A stretch of DNA of 5,355 nt, taken from the NCBI GenBank assembly GCA_937911045.1, contig CALEPX010000066.1, forward strand, positions 1 to 5,355, in the 5' to 3' direction. A model generated the notes under the pieces. That model saw only the letters and a program-made list of their open reading frames with translations. It made no database searches and was not told the DNA's origin. A program made the translations under genes and the position numbers. Numbering within the stretch: position 1 is the stretch's first letter; the number at the start of each line of letters is the position of its first letter. Source of the stretch: an uncultured Fretibacterium sp. (GTDB taxonomy: Bacteria > Synergistota > Synergistia > Synergistales > Aminobacteriaceae). This document shows positions 1 through 5,229 of the stretch, one piece after another.

Positions 1-112
1 ACCACTGTCCCTCCTCAACTAATTTCTGTAATATAGCGGTTTTATCCACGTATAAACAGTTAGATTTTCTTAACTTCTCAAAACTCTGAACACCTATTGG
101 TAATACTTGCAT
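1..112 (-). CDS. AAA-ATPase-like / PD-(D/E)XK nuclease family protein (N-terminal fragment, runs off window)
   Basis: The first 37 codons of a leftward gene are visible, starting at the ATG complementary to 110-112. The protein begins MQVLPIGVQSFEKLR, followed by a short stretch and then LYVDKT and an ILQKLVEEG helix. This is the characteristic opening of the AAA-ATPase-like domain (PF09820, formerly linked with DUF1703): 'LPIGxxxFexlRxxxxxYVDKTxxIxxLxe'. In full-length members a Walker-type loop (SRPRRFGKSL-like) follows and a PD-(D/E)XK nuclease-like domain lies at the C-terminus. Both would lie outside the window. These proteins are often multicopy in anaerobic Bacillota and Bacteroidota, and their cellular role is poorly established. 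The start is supported by an AAGGAGAG Shine-Dalgarno at 123-130 and a promoter at 140-168. The family call is from recognised motifs; function is not inferred. Confidence 0.85.
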   Translation of the reverse strand, partial: MQVLPIGVQSFEKLRKSNCLYVDKTAILQKLVEEGQW

Positions 113-122
113 GTTTTAATCA

Positions 123-130
123 CTCTCCTT
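123..130 (-). promoter_or_regulatory. Ribosome binding site of the AAA-ATPase-like gene
   Basis: Read leftward the sequence is AAGGAGAG, ending 10 nt before the ATG at 112-110. It fixes that ATG as the start. Confidence 0.75.
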
Positions 131-139
131 TGTTAATTT

Positions 140-168
140 ATTTTACCTCATCAAAATTCTCTTGACAA
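140..168 (-). promoter_or_regulatory. Sigma-70-type promoter for the leftward AAA-ATPase-like gene
   Basis: On the minus strand there is a -35 TTGTCA (complement of 163-168), a 17-nt spacer, and a -10 TAAAAT (complement of 140-145). Each hexamer matches the consensus at 5 of 6 bases. Transcription would start near 133, giving a leader of about 20 nt that begins just before the RBS. The -35 sits in a small CTTGACAAG dyad (161-169) that could be an operator. Confidence 0.6.
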
Positions 169-248
169 GTTTTGTTTTCATGTCCGATTTGTGTCAAGAT
201 TATGCCCACTAGGCACGATGTTGCGATTTAGTTCTAGATTACGTAAAA

Positions 249-278
249 TTGCGGTTATGATTTGCTATGAGTTATAAT
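249..278 (+). promoter_or_regulatory. Possible rightward promoter for the candidate small RNA
   Basis: A perfect -10 hexamer TATAAT lies at 273-278. Eighteen nt upstream is TTGCGG (249-254), which keeps only the TTG of the -35 consensus. Transcription would start near 285. No gene with a start codon and RBS follows, so if it is used the product is probably a non-coding transcript. Confidence 0.35.
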
Positions 279-284
279 ACAATC

Positions 285-425
285 AAAAAAATTAAAGTGA
301 AATGACAAATACGTTCCCTAGAGTGTTAATTACTGGAACTTTAGGTCGAGCGTCATAGAAATTTACCGCCTTGTCGGTGTTGGTAGTACCACAGGAGAGG
401 GTTAGAATCCCTGAATGTGTTTTTT
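285..425 (+). ncRNA. Candidate structured small RNA ending in an intrinsic terminator
   Basis: Downstream of the TATAAT at 273-278 the sequence can fold into consecutive stem-loops. One is GTTCC (313-317) with GGAAC (335-339), extended inward by AGT/ACT. The second is ACCG (365-368) with CGGT (375-378). A TGG/CCA stem lies within the 11-nt odd palindrome at 381-391. A final compound hairpin spans 390-419 and runs straight into six T residues (420-425). The loop TTAGAAT recalls a tRNA T-loop, but no tRNA cloverleaf or acceptor stem can be built. I do not recognise it as a known RNA family. The evidence is only a promoter-like hexamer, local stems and a terminator-like end. Confidence 0.25.
390..425 (+). 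terminator. Possible rho-independent terminator
   Basis: The outer stem is CACA (390-393) with TGTG (416-419). The inner stem is AGGG (398-401) with CCCT (409-412). They are separated by an internal loop, the apical loop is TTAGAAT, and T420-T425 follows immediately. The stem is interrupted and so only moderately stable. Confidence 0.35.
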
Positions 426-478
426 AGTGACAAAAATTGTGAAGATTTTTACTGAGTTTTTATTATAACCATACAGGC

Positions 479-495
479 TGAAGAATATGTCTTCA
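479..495. repeat. 17-bp dyad TGAAGA-N5-TCTTCA
   Basis: Perfect 6-bp inverted arms around ATATG. It is operator-like in size. No adjacent promoter is obvious, so its role is unknown. Confidence 0.35.
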
Positions 496-631
496 CAAAA
501 TTCGCACATTTCAGTGTCAATATCATTAGTTAAATGTAAAGGAAGGCTCTAAATCTGCGAAGGAAAATGGATAATTTTAACCTCTGCCATCGTGACGGTA
601 AAAGTAGCATGCATGAATACTAAGAAATAAG

Positions 632-645
632 CACAAGATTGTGCA
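632..645. repeat. 14-bp dyad GCACAA-GA-TTGTGC
   Basis: Perfect 6-bp arms around GA. As RNA it could form a 5-bp stem with a 4-nt loop. No T-run follows, so it is not a terminator. It may be a protein-binding site or chance. Confidence 0.3.
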
Positions 646-709
646 GTTTGCCGGTGGAGAGAAAAATAATCGCATTTACTTTACTTTGACCTAGCTTGCG
701 GACAACTAC

Positions 710-1174
710 GTGAATCCTTCAAAGCGACCGGATGGCAGCAAGGATTGTGACAAAAACGGACACACCCGGATCACGCATCTTCAGTTCCAATATAAACTTT
801 CTTCCTTCGCTGAAGATTCAGCAACTGCTGAGATAACCGGGCAGGAAATGAGGGGCATCGTAAACGTCAAAACATCCGCCCCATCTACAGAAAGTCCATT
901 TTTCAATGACCCTTGTAGCATTCATCTGGCAGAGTTTTTGCAATGGCACAGATCGTCAAGAGTCAAGAACGGACACTTCTATATTTCCATCTTTATCCAT
1001 CTGCTCCGGCAGCACGAAAAGGAGGTGCTTAAAGTACATATACGGGGACTTTGGGATTCAGACCCCATTAAGATCGTGCAGGGCACAATTTTGTTCAATA
1101 TATATCACATCATGACAAATACTTGGAGAAGCAAAGGTCTTCCAGATATCTCATTTTTGTACAAAAGAATTTGA
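710..1174 (+). CDS. Doubtful 154-codon open frame in a GC-richer block (hypothetical or gene relic)
   Basis: An open frame runs from a GTG at 710 to the TGA at 1172-1174. I recognise no domain in the product. It has no Shine-Dalgarno before the GTG, no alternative good start, and no signal peptide or membrane segment. A second rightward frame (906-1115) is open across the middle of the same block, and short open stretches occur on the other strand. That pattern fits a decayed gene or a composition effect better than an intact gene. The block from about 710 to 1140 is visibly richer in G+C than the sequence on either side. Its 3' end lies about 100 nt before the TIR gene, whose own -10 element falls after it. 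I keep it as an open frame only; no function is suggested. Confidence 0.2.
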   Translation: MNPSKRPDGSKDCDKNGHTRITHLQFQYKLSSFAEDSATAEITGQEMRGIVNVKTSAPSTESPFFNDPCSIHLAEFLQWHRSSRVKNGHFYISIFIHLLRQHEKEVLKVHIRGLWDSDPIKIVQGTILFNIYHIMTNTWRSKGLPDISFLYKRI

Positions 1175-1222
1175 CATCTACTGCAAATCGGTCAAGTCTT
1201 TATTATTAGGAATAATCCATTT

Positions 1223-1228
1223 TATAAT
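1223..1228 (+). promoter_or_regulatory. -10 element likely serving the macro-TIR gene
   Basis: A perfect TATAAT lies 43 nt before the ATG at 1271, giving a leader of roughly 35 nt. No good -35 lies at 16-18 nt upstream. The TTGACA at 1171-1176 is too far away to pair with it. If used, the promoter is weak or needs an activator. Confidence 0.4.
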
Positions 1229-1270
1229 TTACATAACATTTAGAACAGTTCAAACAGAGGTGTGAAATAG

Positions 1271-2311
1271 ATGCTGATCAGGAAAGAAATTCAAATCAAT
1301 ACGCCCTACGGGAGCAAAAAAATACGTATATGTCAGGGAGATATACTTGATTACAAAGATACTGTTAATCTTTTGACAATTTCTGCATACGAGCACAGTT
1401 ATAATCCCGTACAGGGAACAATTATCAAGGCTTTATTTGAGAATAAGGGTATTTCAATACGAATGCTCTCACAGAACCCAAAACTGGATCTTCGTGATTT
1501 CTGCGGATGCTGGATATCCAGGAAGTTACCAGCGACAGATTTTAACCCTAATATCAAAAGAATCGGATGTGTTGAGCTAAATCTCGTAAATGCAAAACAC
1601 TCTCCGGAAATATTACTGTCTCGCATACAATCATTTTTTCAGGTTCTTCATCTTCTACCTTTGAATAATACTTCAGTGCGTCGTTTGGTAATGCCCCTCT
1701 TGGGTACCGGACGCCAGAACATAGAACCTCGGCTGATTGTAGTCCCACTGATAAGTGAAACCTTAAACTATCTTCGTCAAACTCCATATACTGACGACAT
1801 CACATTCATTGAACGAAATACGGAGAAGGCAGACATCCTCGATGAAGCATTAACTCAATCATATGCTGTGTGGCAGGAACTTAAGAACGCTGTTTCTAAG
1901 TCATATGTTAAAAAAGAAAGTCTGCTTGTGTTCATAAGTTATTCGAATGAAGACCGCTCCATAGCTGATCTTCTCTGTCAGAAGCTAGAAAAACAAGGAA
2001 TATCCGTATGGTATGCGCCACGTGATATTCATCAAGGCAATTATGCTTTAGCCATTGTACAAGCAATCTCTTCATGTACCCATTTTGTCACTATTATAAG
2101 CAGAAGCAGCATGGCATCAGAACATGTACTGAACGAAATAGATCTGGCTTTTGAACAGCTTAAGCGAGGAGTGATACTGCTTCCATTCCGTGTGGACGAT
2201 GAGGATTTGCGAGCGGAATTTAATTATTATTTAAAGCGACAACAATGGATGGAAGCCCAAAAACCTCCCGTAGAAAAACGGATCGATGAATTTATAAGTA
2301 AAGTATTCTGA
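1271..2311 (+). CDS. Macro-like domain fused to TIR domain; probable NAD-consuming antiphage protein
   Basis: 346 residues in two parts. The C-terminal part (about 218-346) is a TIR domain: LLVFISYS opens it (218-225), followed by SVWYAPRDIHQG (245-256), which fits the TIR BB-loop region, and SMASEHVLNEI (280-290). In the last motif E289 occupies the place of the catalytic glutamate of NAD-cleaving TIR enzymes. The N-terminal part (about 17-195) looks like a divergent macro domain: GDILD (23-27), VN (32-33), NPVQGTIIKAL (45-55) and the phosphate-loop-like LVMPLLGTGRQNIEP (139-153). The usual macro 'NAAN' segment is replaced by NLLTIS, so ADP-ribose binding may persist without classic hydrolase activity. 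Macro domains bind ADP-ribose derivatives and TIR domains make them, so one chain may both make and sense or process a nucleotide signal; that is inference. The start is set by GAGGTG at 1257-1262, 8 nt before the ATG. No membrane segment is seen. The next gene begins 364 nt downstream, so it is probably monocistronic. Confidence 0.85.
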   Translation: MLIRKEIQINTPYGSKKIRICQGDILDYKDTVNLLTISAYEHSYNPVQGTIIKALFENKGISIRMLSQNPKLDLRDFCGCWISRKLPATDFNPNIKRIGCVELNLVNAKHSPEILLSRIQSFFQVLHLLPLNNTSVRRLVMPLLGTGRQNIEPRLIVVPLISETLNYLRQTPYTDDITFIERNTEKADILDEALTQSYAVWQELKNAVSKSYVKKESLLVFISYSNEDRSIADLLCQKLEKQGISVWYAPRDIHQGNYALAIVQAISSCTHFVTIISRSSMASEHVLNEIDLAFEQLKRGVILLPFRVDDEDLRAEFNYYLKRQQWMEAQKPPVEKRIDEFISKVF

Positions 2312-2556
2312 AAAAAACGTCGGGAATACTATATCAAATATTGCCATACCAAGCAACGAATACAAGGATCATTCTATAAGATCCTGAATTAAGGCAGAAA
2401 TTTACACGAGTAATTGAAGAAGGAGAAGAAGGAGATGGAGACAAGATGACATTTCAGGTTGTCCAGTTGAAGTGTGGAATTTGGGTATAACTGATTCGCC
2501 TACTTGAAAGCTCATCAGAAACATAATGCTTTGTTTCTCGGAATTTGAGAGAAATA

Positions 2557-2588
2557 ATAATCCAGAGGACACATAATCCAGAGTACAC
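2557..2588. repeat. Two tandem 16-nt direct repeats upstream of the ParB-like gene
   Basis: The unit is ATAATCCAGAGKACAC, present at 2557-2572 and 2573-2588 and differing only at K (G in the first copy, T in the second). A 16-nt period places the copies about one and a half helical turns apart. The position, about 90-120 nt upstream of the start, suits an iteron-like operator or partition site. No direct evidence links it to ParB binding. Confidence 0.6.
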
Positions 2589-2613
2589 AGTAAGGCGAGA
2601 CGAAAGCAACCTC

Positions 2614-2646
2614 GGGCCCCGGGGGACAGAAGTTGTGTTGTATAAT
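2614..2646 (+). promoter_or_regulatory. Promoter of ParB-like gene with GC palindrome in the -35 position
   Basis: A perfect -10 TATAAT lies at 2641-2646. The expected -35 window (about 2617-2624) is occupied by CCCCGGGG, a perfect 8-bp palindrome overlapping GGGCCC (2614-2619). There is therefore no recognisable -35 hexamer and no extended -10. This suggests an activated or repressed promoter whose regulator binds the palindrome, possibly ParB itself. Transcription would start near 2653. Confidence 0.4.
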
Positions 2647-2675
2647 ACGGAAGATTTTATGGAAAGGAATATGAA

Positions 2676-3632
2676 ATGATGAGTGACGAAAAACATGAAT
2701 ATGCACTAGTTCCGGTGAACAATTTAGTTCCGTTTTCGGGCACGCTATATGATGAAAACGGGAATGAAACTCCTGTTTTCGGGAATCCATTTTTTGTGGC
2801 AGAGATTGATTCTGGTGACAAAGAACTCAATCGACTTCGCGCGAGTATTGAACAAGAAGGTGTCTTGACTCCACTTCTAGTGAGACCTGCCTGGCAAGAA
2901 AATTTTTATGAAATTCTCTCAGGTTACAGAAGGAAGAAAATCTGCGAGGAACTTGCTAAGACGAACCCGGAATTTCAGAATGTGCCGGTGATAATTATTA
3001 GCCCATGTGACGATGACACTGCGAACTCGATTATTACTTCGTCGAATGTTCAGCGACGGGAAATTAGTTTATTGGACACGATAAAATCGTGCGGTCGAAT
3101 GTACCGAGCTCTTCGCCATCGAGGAAAGAAAGATGAGGAAGAATCAACGGCAGACACAGTTTCTCGAATTCTTGGATTAAAGCCGAGGACTGTGAGGAGG
3201 TATTCACAACTGCTAGAACTTCCAGACGAAATGTTGAGTATAGTCGGCAATAAAGCGAAGAATGCAGAAGGTGTGTTACGTCTCCCGATAAAAGCAGGCG
3301 AGATTTTGTCAGGTGTAAACAAGGAAGCACTGGAGGTAATAAATGCGCTTTTTGTGTGTGACACGGATCTGAGCATGAGTATAGAGCAGGCGAAAAAACT
3401 CAGGAAGTTCTGTAAGAAAAAGAACGGAATTAGTGTTGATGATATTGACGATATTGACGAGATTAAAGAATTGATATGGAACACGGCGGTCAATGAAAGG
3501 AAAGTTGCTGCCAAGAGGAAAATTTCATTGGATTATGCCCGAATAAATCCGTACTGTAAAGGAATGACGGCTCAGGAAATTGAAGTTCTGATTTATGAAC
3601 TAATTGAGCAATGGAGGAGAGCTTCTGAGTAG
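2676..3632 (+). CDS. ParB/Spo0J-family DNA-binding protein (orphan, no ParA in window)
   Basis: 318 residues. The N-terminal ParB/Srx-type region runs from about 9 to 130: an ALVPVNNLVPF opening (10-20), LRASIEQEGVLTPLLVRP (54-71), then the nucleotide-binding box GYRRKK (83-88, in place of the usual GExR) and NVQRRE (124-129), matching the ParB NxQR box. A helix-turn-helix follows (about 158-180: TADTVSRILGLKPRTVRRY), as in ParB-family CTP-dependent clamps that load at parS. Between box one and the start there is a longer insert than in chromosomal Spo0J (DENGNETPVFGNPFF, 26-40). The C-terminal third is charged, with an acidic DDIDDIDEI run (255-263) and a final helical segment that could dimerise. 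A GGAAAGGAA at 2661-2669 supports ATG 2676; ATG 2679 is an adjacent alternative. Chromosomal, plasmid and ICE ParBs normally sit next to ParA, and none is here. A non-partition role, for example in element maintenance or gene regulation, is therefore possible. Confidence 0.85.
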   Translation: MMSDEKHEYALVPVNNLVPFSGTLYDENGNETPVFGNPFFVAEIDSGDKELNRLRASIEQEGVLTPLLVRPAWQENFYEILSGYRRKKICEELAKTNPEFQNVPVIIISPCDDDTANSIITSSNVQRREISLLDTIKSCGRMYRALRHRGKKDEEESTADTVSRILGLKPRTVRRYSQLLELPDEMLSIVGNKAKNAEGVLRLPIKAGEILSGVNKEALEVINALFVCDTDLSMSIEQAKKLRKFCKKKNGISVDDIDDIDEIKELIWNTAVNERKVAAKRKISLDYARINPYCKGMTAQEIEVLIYELIEQWRRASE

Positions 3633-3636
3633 GGGA

Positions 3637-3673
3637 GAATTAGACTTGTTCGTTGAACGGATAAGTCTAATTC
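3637..3673. repeat. 11-bp perfect inverted repeat with nested hairpin just after the ParB-like gene
   Basis: The arms GAATTAGACTT (3637-3647) and AAGTCTAATTC (3663-3673) are perfect complements. The 15-nt loop contains a second stem, GTTC (3648-3651) with GAAC (3655-3658). It begins 4 nt after the stop codon. Neither side has a real T-run (CTCCATTTTATG follows on the plus strand), so as a rho-independent terminator it is atypical. It could insulate parB from the leftward promoter at 3899-3927, or be a protein-binding (parS-like) site. Confidence 0.6.
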
Positions 3674-3855
3674 TTGCTCCATTTTATGTGTGACGATTTA
3701 TTCGAAGATTTCATTCCAATCATTATGCAGAGTATCGACTGCTATAATATTTCATCACCTATTGCCCTTGACTTTTATATGCTTTAGAGCGATTCTATAG
3801 GAACAGAAATACAAAAATGACATTATGCACAGCATATGCCATTTGATTTAATAAT
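3674..3855. other. AT-rich gene-free spacer between parB hairpin and left recombination site
   Basis: No protein gene is supported on either strand; the longest leftward frames with an ATG are under 30 codons and lack a ribosome binding site. A 9-bp direct repeat CATTATGCA occurs at 3721-3729 and again at 3821-3829, exactly 100 nt apart. An isolated TATAAT lies at 3743-3748 without a -35. GCATATGC at 3832-3839 is a palindrome. In the orientation shown, the leftward promoter at 3899-3927 would transcribe this stretch. Confidence 0.5.
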
Positions 3856-3882
3856 TTTCGCAGAGTTTTATACTCTACGAAA
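3856..3882. repeat. Left inverted-repeat site (candidate recombinase core site)
   Basis: An 11-bp left arm TTTCGCAGAGT (3856-3866), a spacer TTTAT (3867-3871) and a right arm ACTCTACGAAA (3872-3882). The arms are complementary at 10 of 11 positions. Size and shape fit a tyrosine-recombinase core site, with two binding arms around a short crossover region. The asymmetric spacer gives the site a direction. Its 3856-3876 portion recurs inverted at 5236-5256. Confidence 0.75.
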
Positions 3883-3898
3883 CAAAAAGCCGATTAAT

Positions 3899-3927
3899 AT
3901 TCTAATAAATATCCATACTTTTGTCAA
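3899..3927 (-). promoter_or_regulatory. Consensus leftward promoter inside the invertible segment, pointing outward
   Basis: On the minus strand there is a perfect -35 TTGACA (complement of 3922-3927), a 17-nt spacer, and a -10 TAGAAT (complement of 3899-3904). This is one of the two best promoters in the window. It would start near 3892 and read out through the left site at 3882-3856, where no leftward gene exists. After inversion between the two sites its -10 would fall near 5208-5213, facing the gene at 5300 with a leader of about 80 nt. Confidence 0.6.
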
Positions 3928-4045
3928 TTATTTCATCAAATTTTCATGGTTTTTAACCTTGCATTTCTGTAAATCTTATTATTTTTTGCATTAAAATAAC
4001 GAATTTTAAGAGAATTTCTTGCTATTCTCAGTCAAAAATATGGTC

Positions 4046-4051
4046 AGGAGG
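4046..4051 (+). promoter_or_regulatory. Consensus RBS of the recombinase gene
   Basis: A perfect AGGAGG lies 8 nt before the ATG at 4060, so translation should be strong. No convincing rightward promoter was found between 3883 and 4045; TAAAAT at 3992-3997 is the best -10-like hexamer and lacks a -35. Confidence 0.85.
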
Positions 4052-4059
4052 CAATAAGT

Positions 4060-5190
4060 ATGCCAAGAAAAGGTGAAAATATTTTTAAGCGAAAAGATGG
4101 TCGTTGGGAAGGTCGTTACATCAAAAAACATGAAAATGGGAAAGCCATTTACGGGTACGTTTTTGGAAAAACTTACGCCGAGGCGAAAAAGAAAAAGTCA
4201 GACGCTCTATCAAGACTGTCACAAGTTGAACAGAAAGCGAAAATCAGTCCTCTTGTGAAGGACATTGCAAAACAATGGTTTAATGAACTGAAAGCAATTC
4301 GCAAAAAATCAACATTGTCAAAATATGAAACTCAGCTTAGAAAATATGTTATTCCAGCATTTGGAAATAAACGCATTGATGAAATTACTAATGAAAATAT
4401 TGCGACGTTTTGCCATAATTTGTTCGAGAAAAATTTAGCTCCCAAAACTGTCTCAGACATTCTCTCAAGGATAAAATCCATCCGCAAGTTTGCTTTGTTA
4501 CAGAATTATCAGGTAAAATTCGTTTCAAATTGCGTGAAAATTCCGTGTAAAACGCAGAAAATCCGCATACTGTCACTTGAGGAAGAAAAGAAATTAATAG
4601 GCTACTTAAAAGAAAATTTCAGTCTAACTGCTTTTGGAATATTACTCTCGTTATTCACCGGAATTCGCATAGGAGAGCTTTGCGCGCTAAAGTGGAGCAA
4701 TATTTTCTTCAAAGAGCGAGAGATTCATGTAATCAGCACTATGCAACGGATTCGCAACTCTGATAATTCTCTTAAAAGTAAGACTGTAATTGAAATCGGA
4801 GAACCCAAGAGTCCGTGTTCTATTCGAACAATTCCAATTCCTGATGATTTGATGGATTTGATGAGAAAAATGCGCGGTAATTACTCGGACGAAGCTTATT
4901 TATTGAGCGGGAGTGAGAACTATTTCATCGAGCCACGAACGATGGAAAATCGCTTTAAATCGATACTGAAGAAAAGTGGAAGTAAGAATATCAATTTTCA
5001 TGCTTTACGCCACACATTTGCGACACGCTGCGTTGAAGTCGGATTTGACGTAAAATCTCTGAGCGAAATACTTGGTCACGCAAACGTAAACATTACGCTT
5101 AATCGTTACGTTCATCCGAGTTTGCAATTAAAGCGCGAGAACATGAACAAACTATCCAATTTATTCGCAGTCAAAATTCTTGGCAGCTGA
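4060..5190 (+). CDS. Tyrosine-type site-specific recombinase/integrase (complete)
   Basis: 376 residues, full length for the phage/ICE-type integrase family. It has three parts. An AP2-like arm-binding domain (about 6-55) contains KRKDGRWEGRYIKK, the GYVFGKTYAEA strand-helix and a KKKK run. A SAM-like core-binding domain spans about 63-160 (LVKDIAKQWFNE, STLSKYETQLRKYVIPAFG). A catalytic domain spans about 170-370. The catalytic set appears complete: R203 in FTGIRIGEL, K250 in GEPKSPCSIRTIPI, H314 and R317 in FHALRHTFAT, H340 in ILGHANVNITL, and the nucleophile Y350 in NRYVHP. Such enzymes cut and rejoin DNA through a phosphotyrosine intermediate. Most AP2/SAM integrases mobilise phages or conjugative elements and lie beside an excisionase and a tRNA or gene attachment site; neither is visible here. 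The gene instead lies between two inverted core-like sites, which favours a DNA-inversion role. It may be expressed in either orientation. Confidence 0.93.
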   Translation: MPRKGENIFKRKDGRWEGRYIKKHENGKAIYGYVFGKTYAEAKKKKSDALSRLSQVEQKAKISPLVKDIAKQWFNELKAIRKKSTLSKYETQLRKYVIPAFGNKRIDEITNENIATFCHNLFEKNLAPKTVSDILSRIKSIRKFALLQNYQVKFVSNCVKIPCKTQKIRILSLEEEKKLIGYLKENFSLTAFGILLSLFTGIRIGELCALKWSNIFFKEREIHVISTMQRIRNSDNSLKSKTVIEIGEPKSPCSIRTIPIPDDLMDLMRKMRGNYSDEAYLLSGSENYFIEPRTMENRFKSILKKSGSKNINFHALRHTFATRCVEVGFDVKSLSEILGHANVNITLNRYVHPSLQLKRENMNKLSNLFAVKILGS

Positions 5191-5229
5191 ACACAAGAAT
5201 AGCGATAGCAACTCAATCTAGCGAGCAAA

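Larger units (their letters stand above)
113..709. other. Long AT-rich intergenic region with no convincing protein gene
   Basis: No open frame here combines length with a ribosome binding site. The one ATG behind an AAGGA-like motif (567) stops after 13 codons. Contents: the leftward promoter and RBS at 123-168; a TGCC/GGCA dyad (203-215); a candidate small RNA (about 285-425); a TGAAGA/TCTTCA dyad (479-495); and a GCACAA/TTGTGC dyad (632-645). The GCATGC/ATGCAT overlap near 608-615 is a simple palindrome of no clear meaning. Confidence 0.6.
2312..2675. other. Intergenic region upstream of parB-like gene, rich in repeats
   Basis: This holds, in order: an AGGATC/GATCCT hairpin (2365-2385) without a T-run; two tandem copies of GAAGAAGGA (2416-2433), a strongly purine-rich stretch; a 14-codon reading frame at 2446-2490 behind GGAG; a 16-nt tandem repeat (2557-2588); a GC-only palindrome (2614-2625); and a TATAAT (2641-2646). 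No clear terminator for the TIR gene is visible. It reads as a regulatory region for the ParB-like gene rather than a coding gap. Confidence 0.55.

Noticed and set aside
398..419. tRNA T-arm-like sequence (AGGG-TTAGAAT-CCCT)
   Set aside because: No matching acceptor stem, D-arm or anticodon arm can be built upstream, and the T-loop lacks the invariant C. Better explained as part of a terminator-like hairpin.
567..608. ATG behind an AAGGA-like motif starting a reading frame
   Set aside because: It stops after 13 codons, the spacing to the motif is too short, and the peptide resembles nothing recognisable.
1171..1176. Perfect TTGACA before the TIR gene
   Set aside because: No acceptable -10 lies 15-19 nt downstream; the TATAAT at 1223 is 46 nt away.
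2365..2385. AGGATC/GATCCT hairpin as terminator of the TIR gene
   Set aside because: The stem is only 6 bp with a 9-nt loop, and GAATTAAGG rather than a T-run follows.
2446..2490. 14-codon frame behind GGAG (start M T F Q V V)
   Set aside because: The purine-rich GAAGAAGGA repeats make Shine-Dalgarno-like sequence inevitable here; no similarity or regulatory logic supports a leader peptide.
2557..2588. CRISPR-like repeats
   Set aside because: There are only two abutting copies with no spacers between them and no cas genes nearby.
3050..3514. Long leftward open frame (154 codons) opposite the ParB-like gene
   Set aside because: It lies entirely within parB on the opposite strand, has a serine-rich low-information product and no ribosome binding site; it is a shadow of parB codon use.
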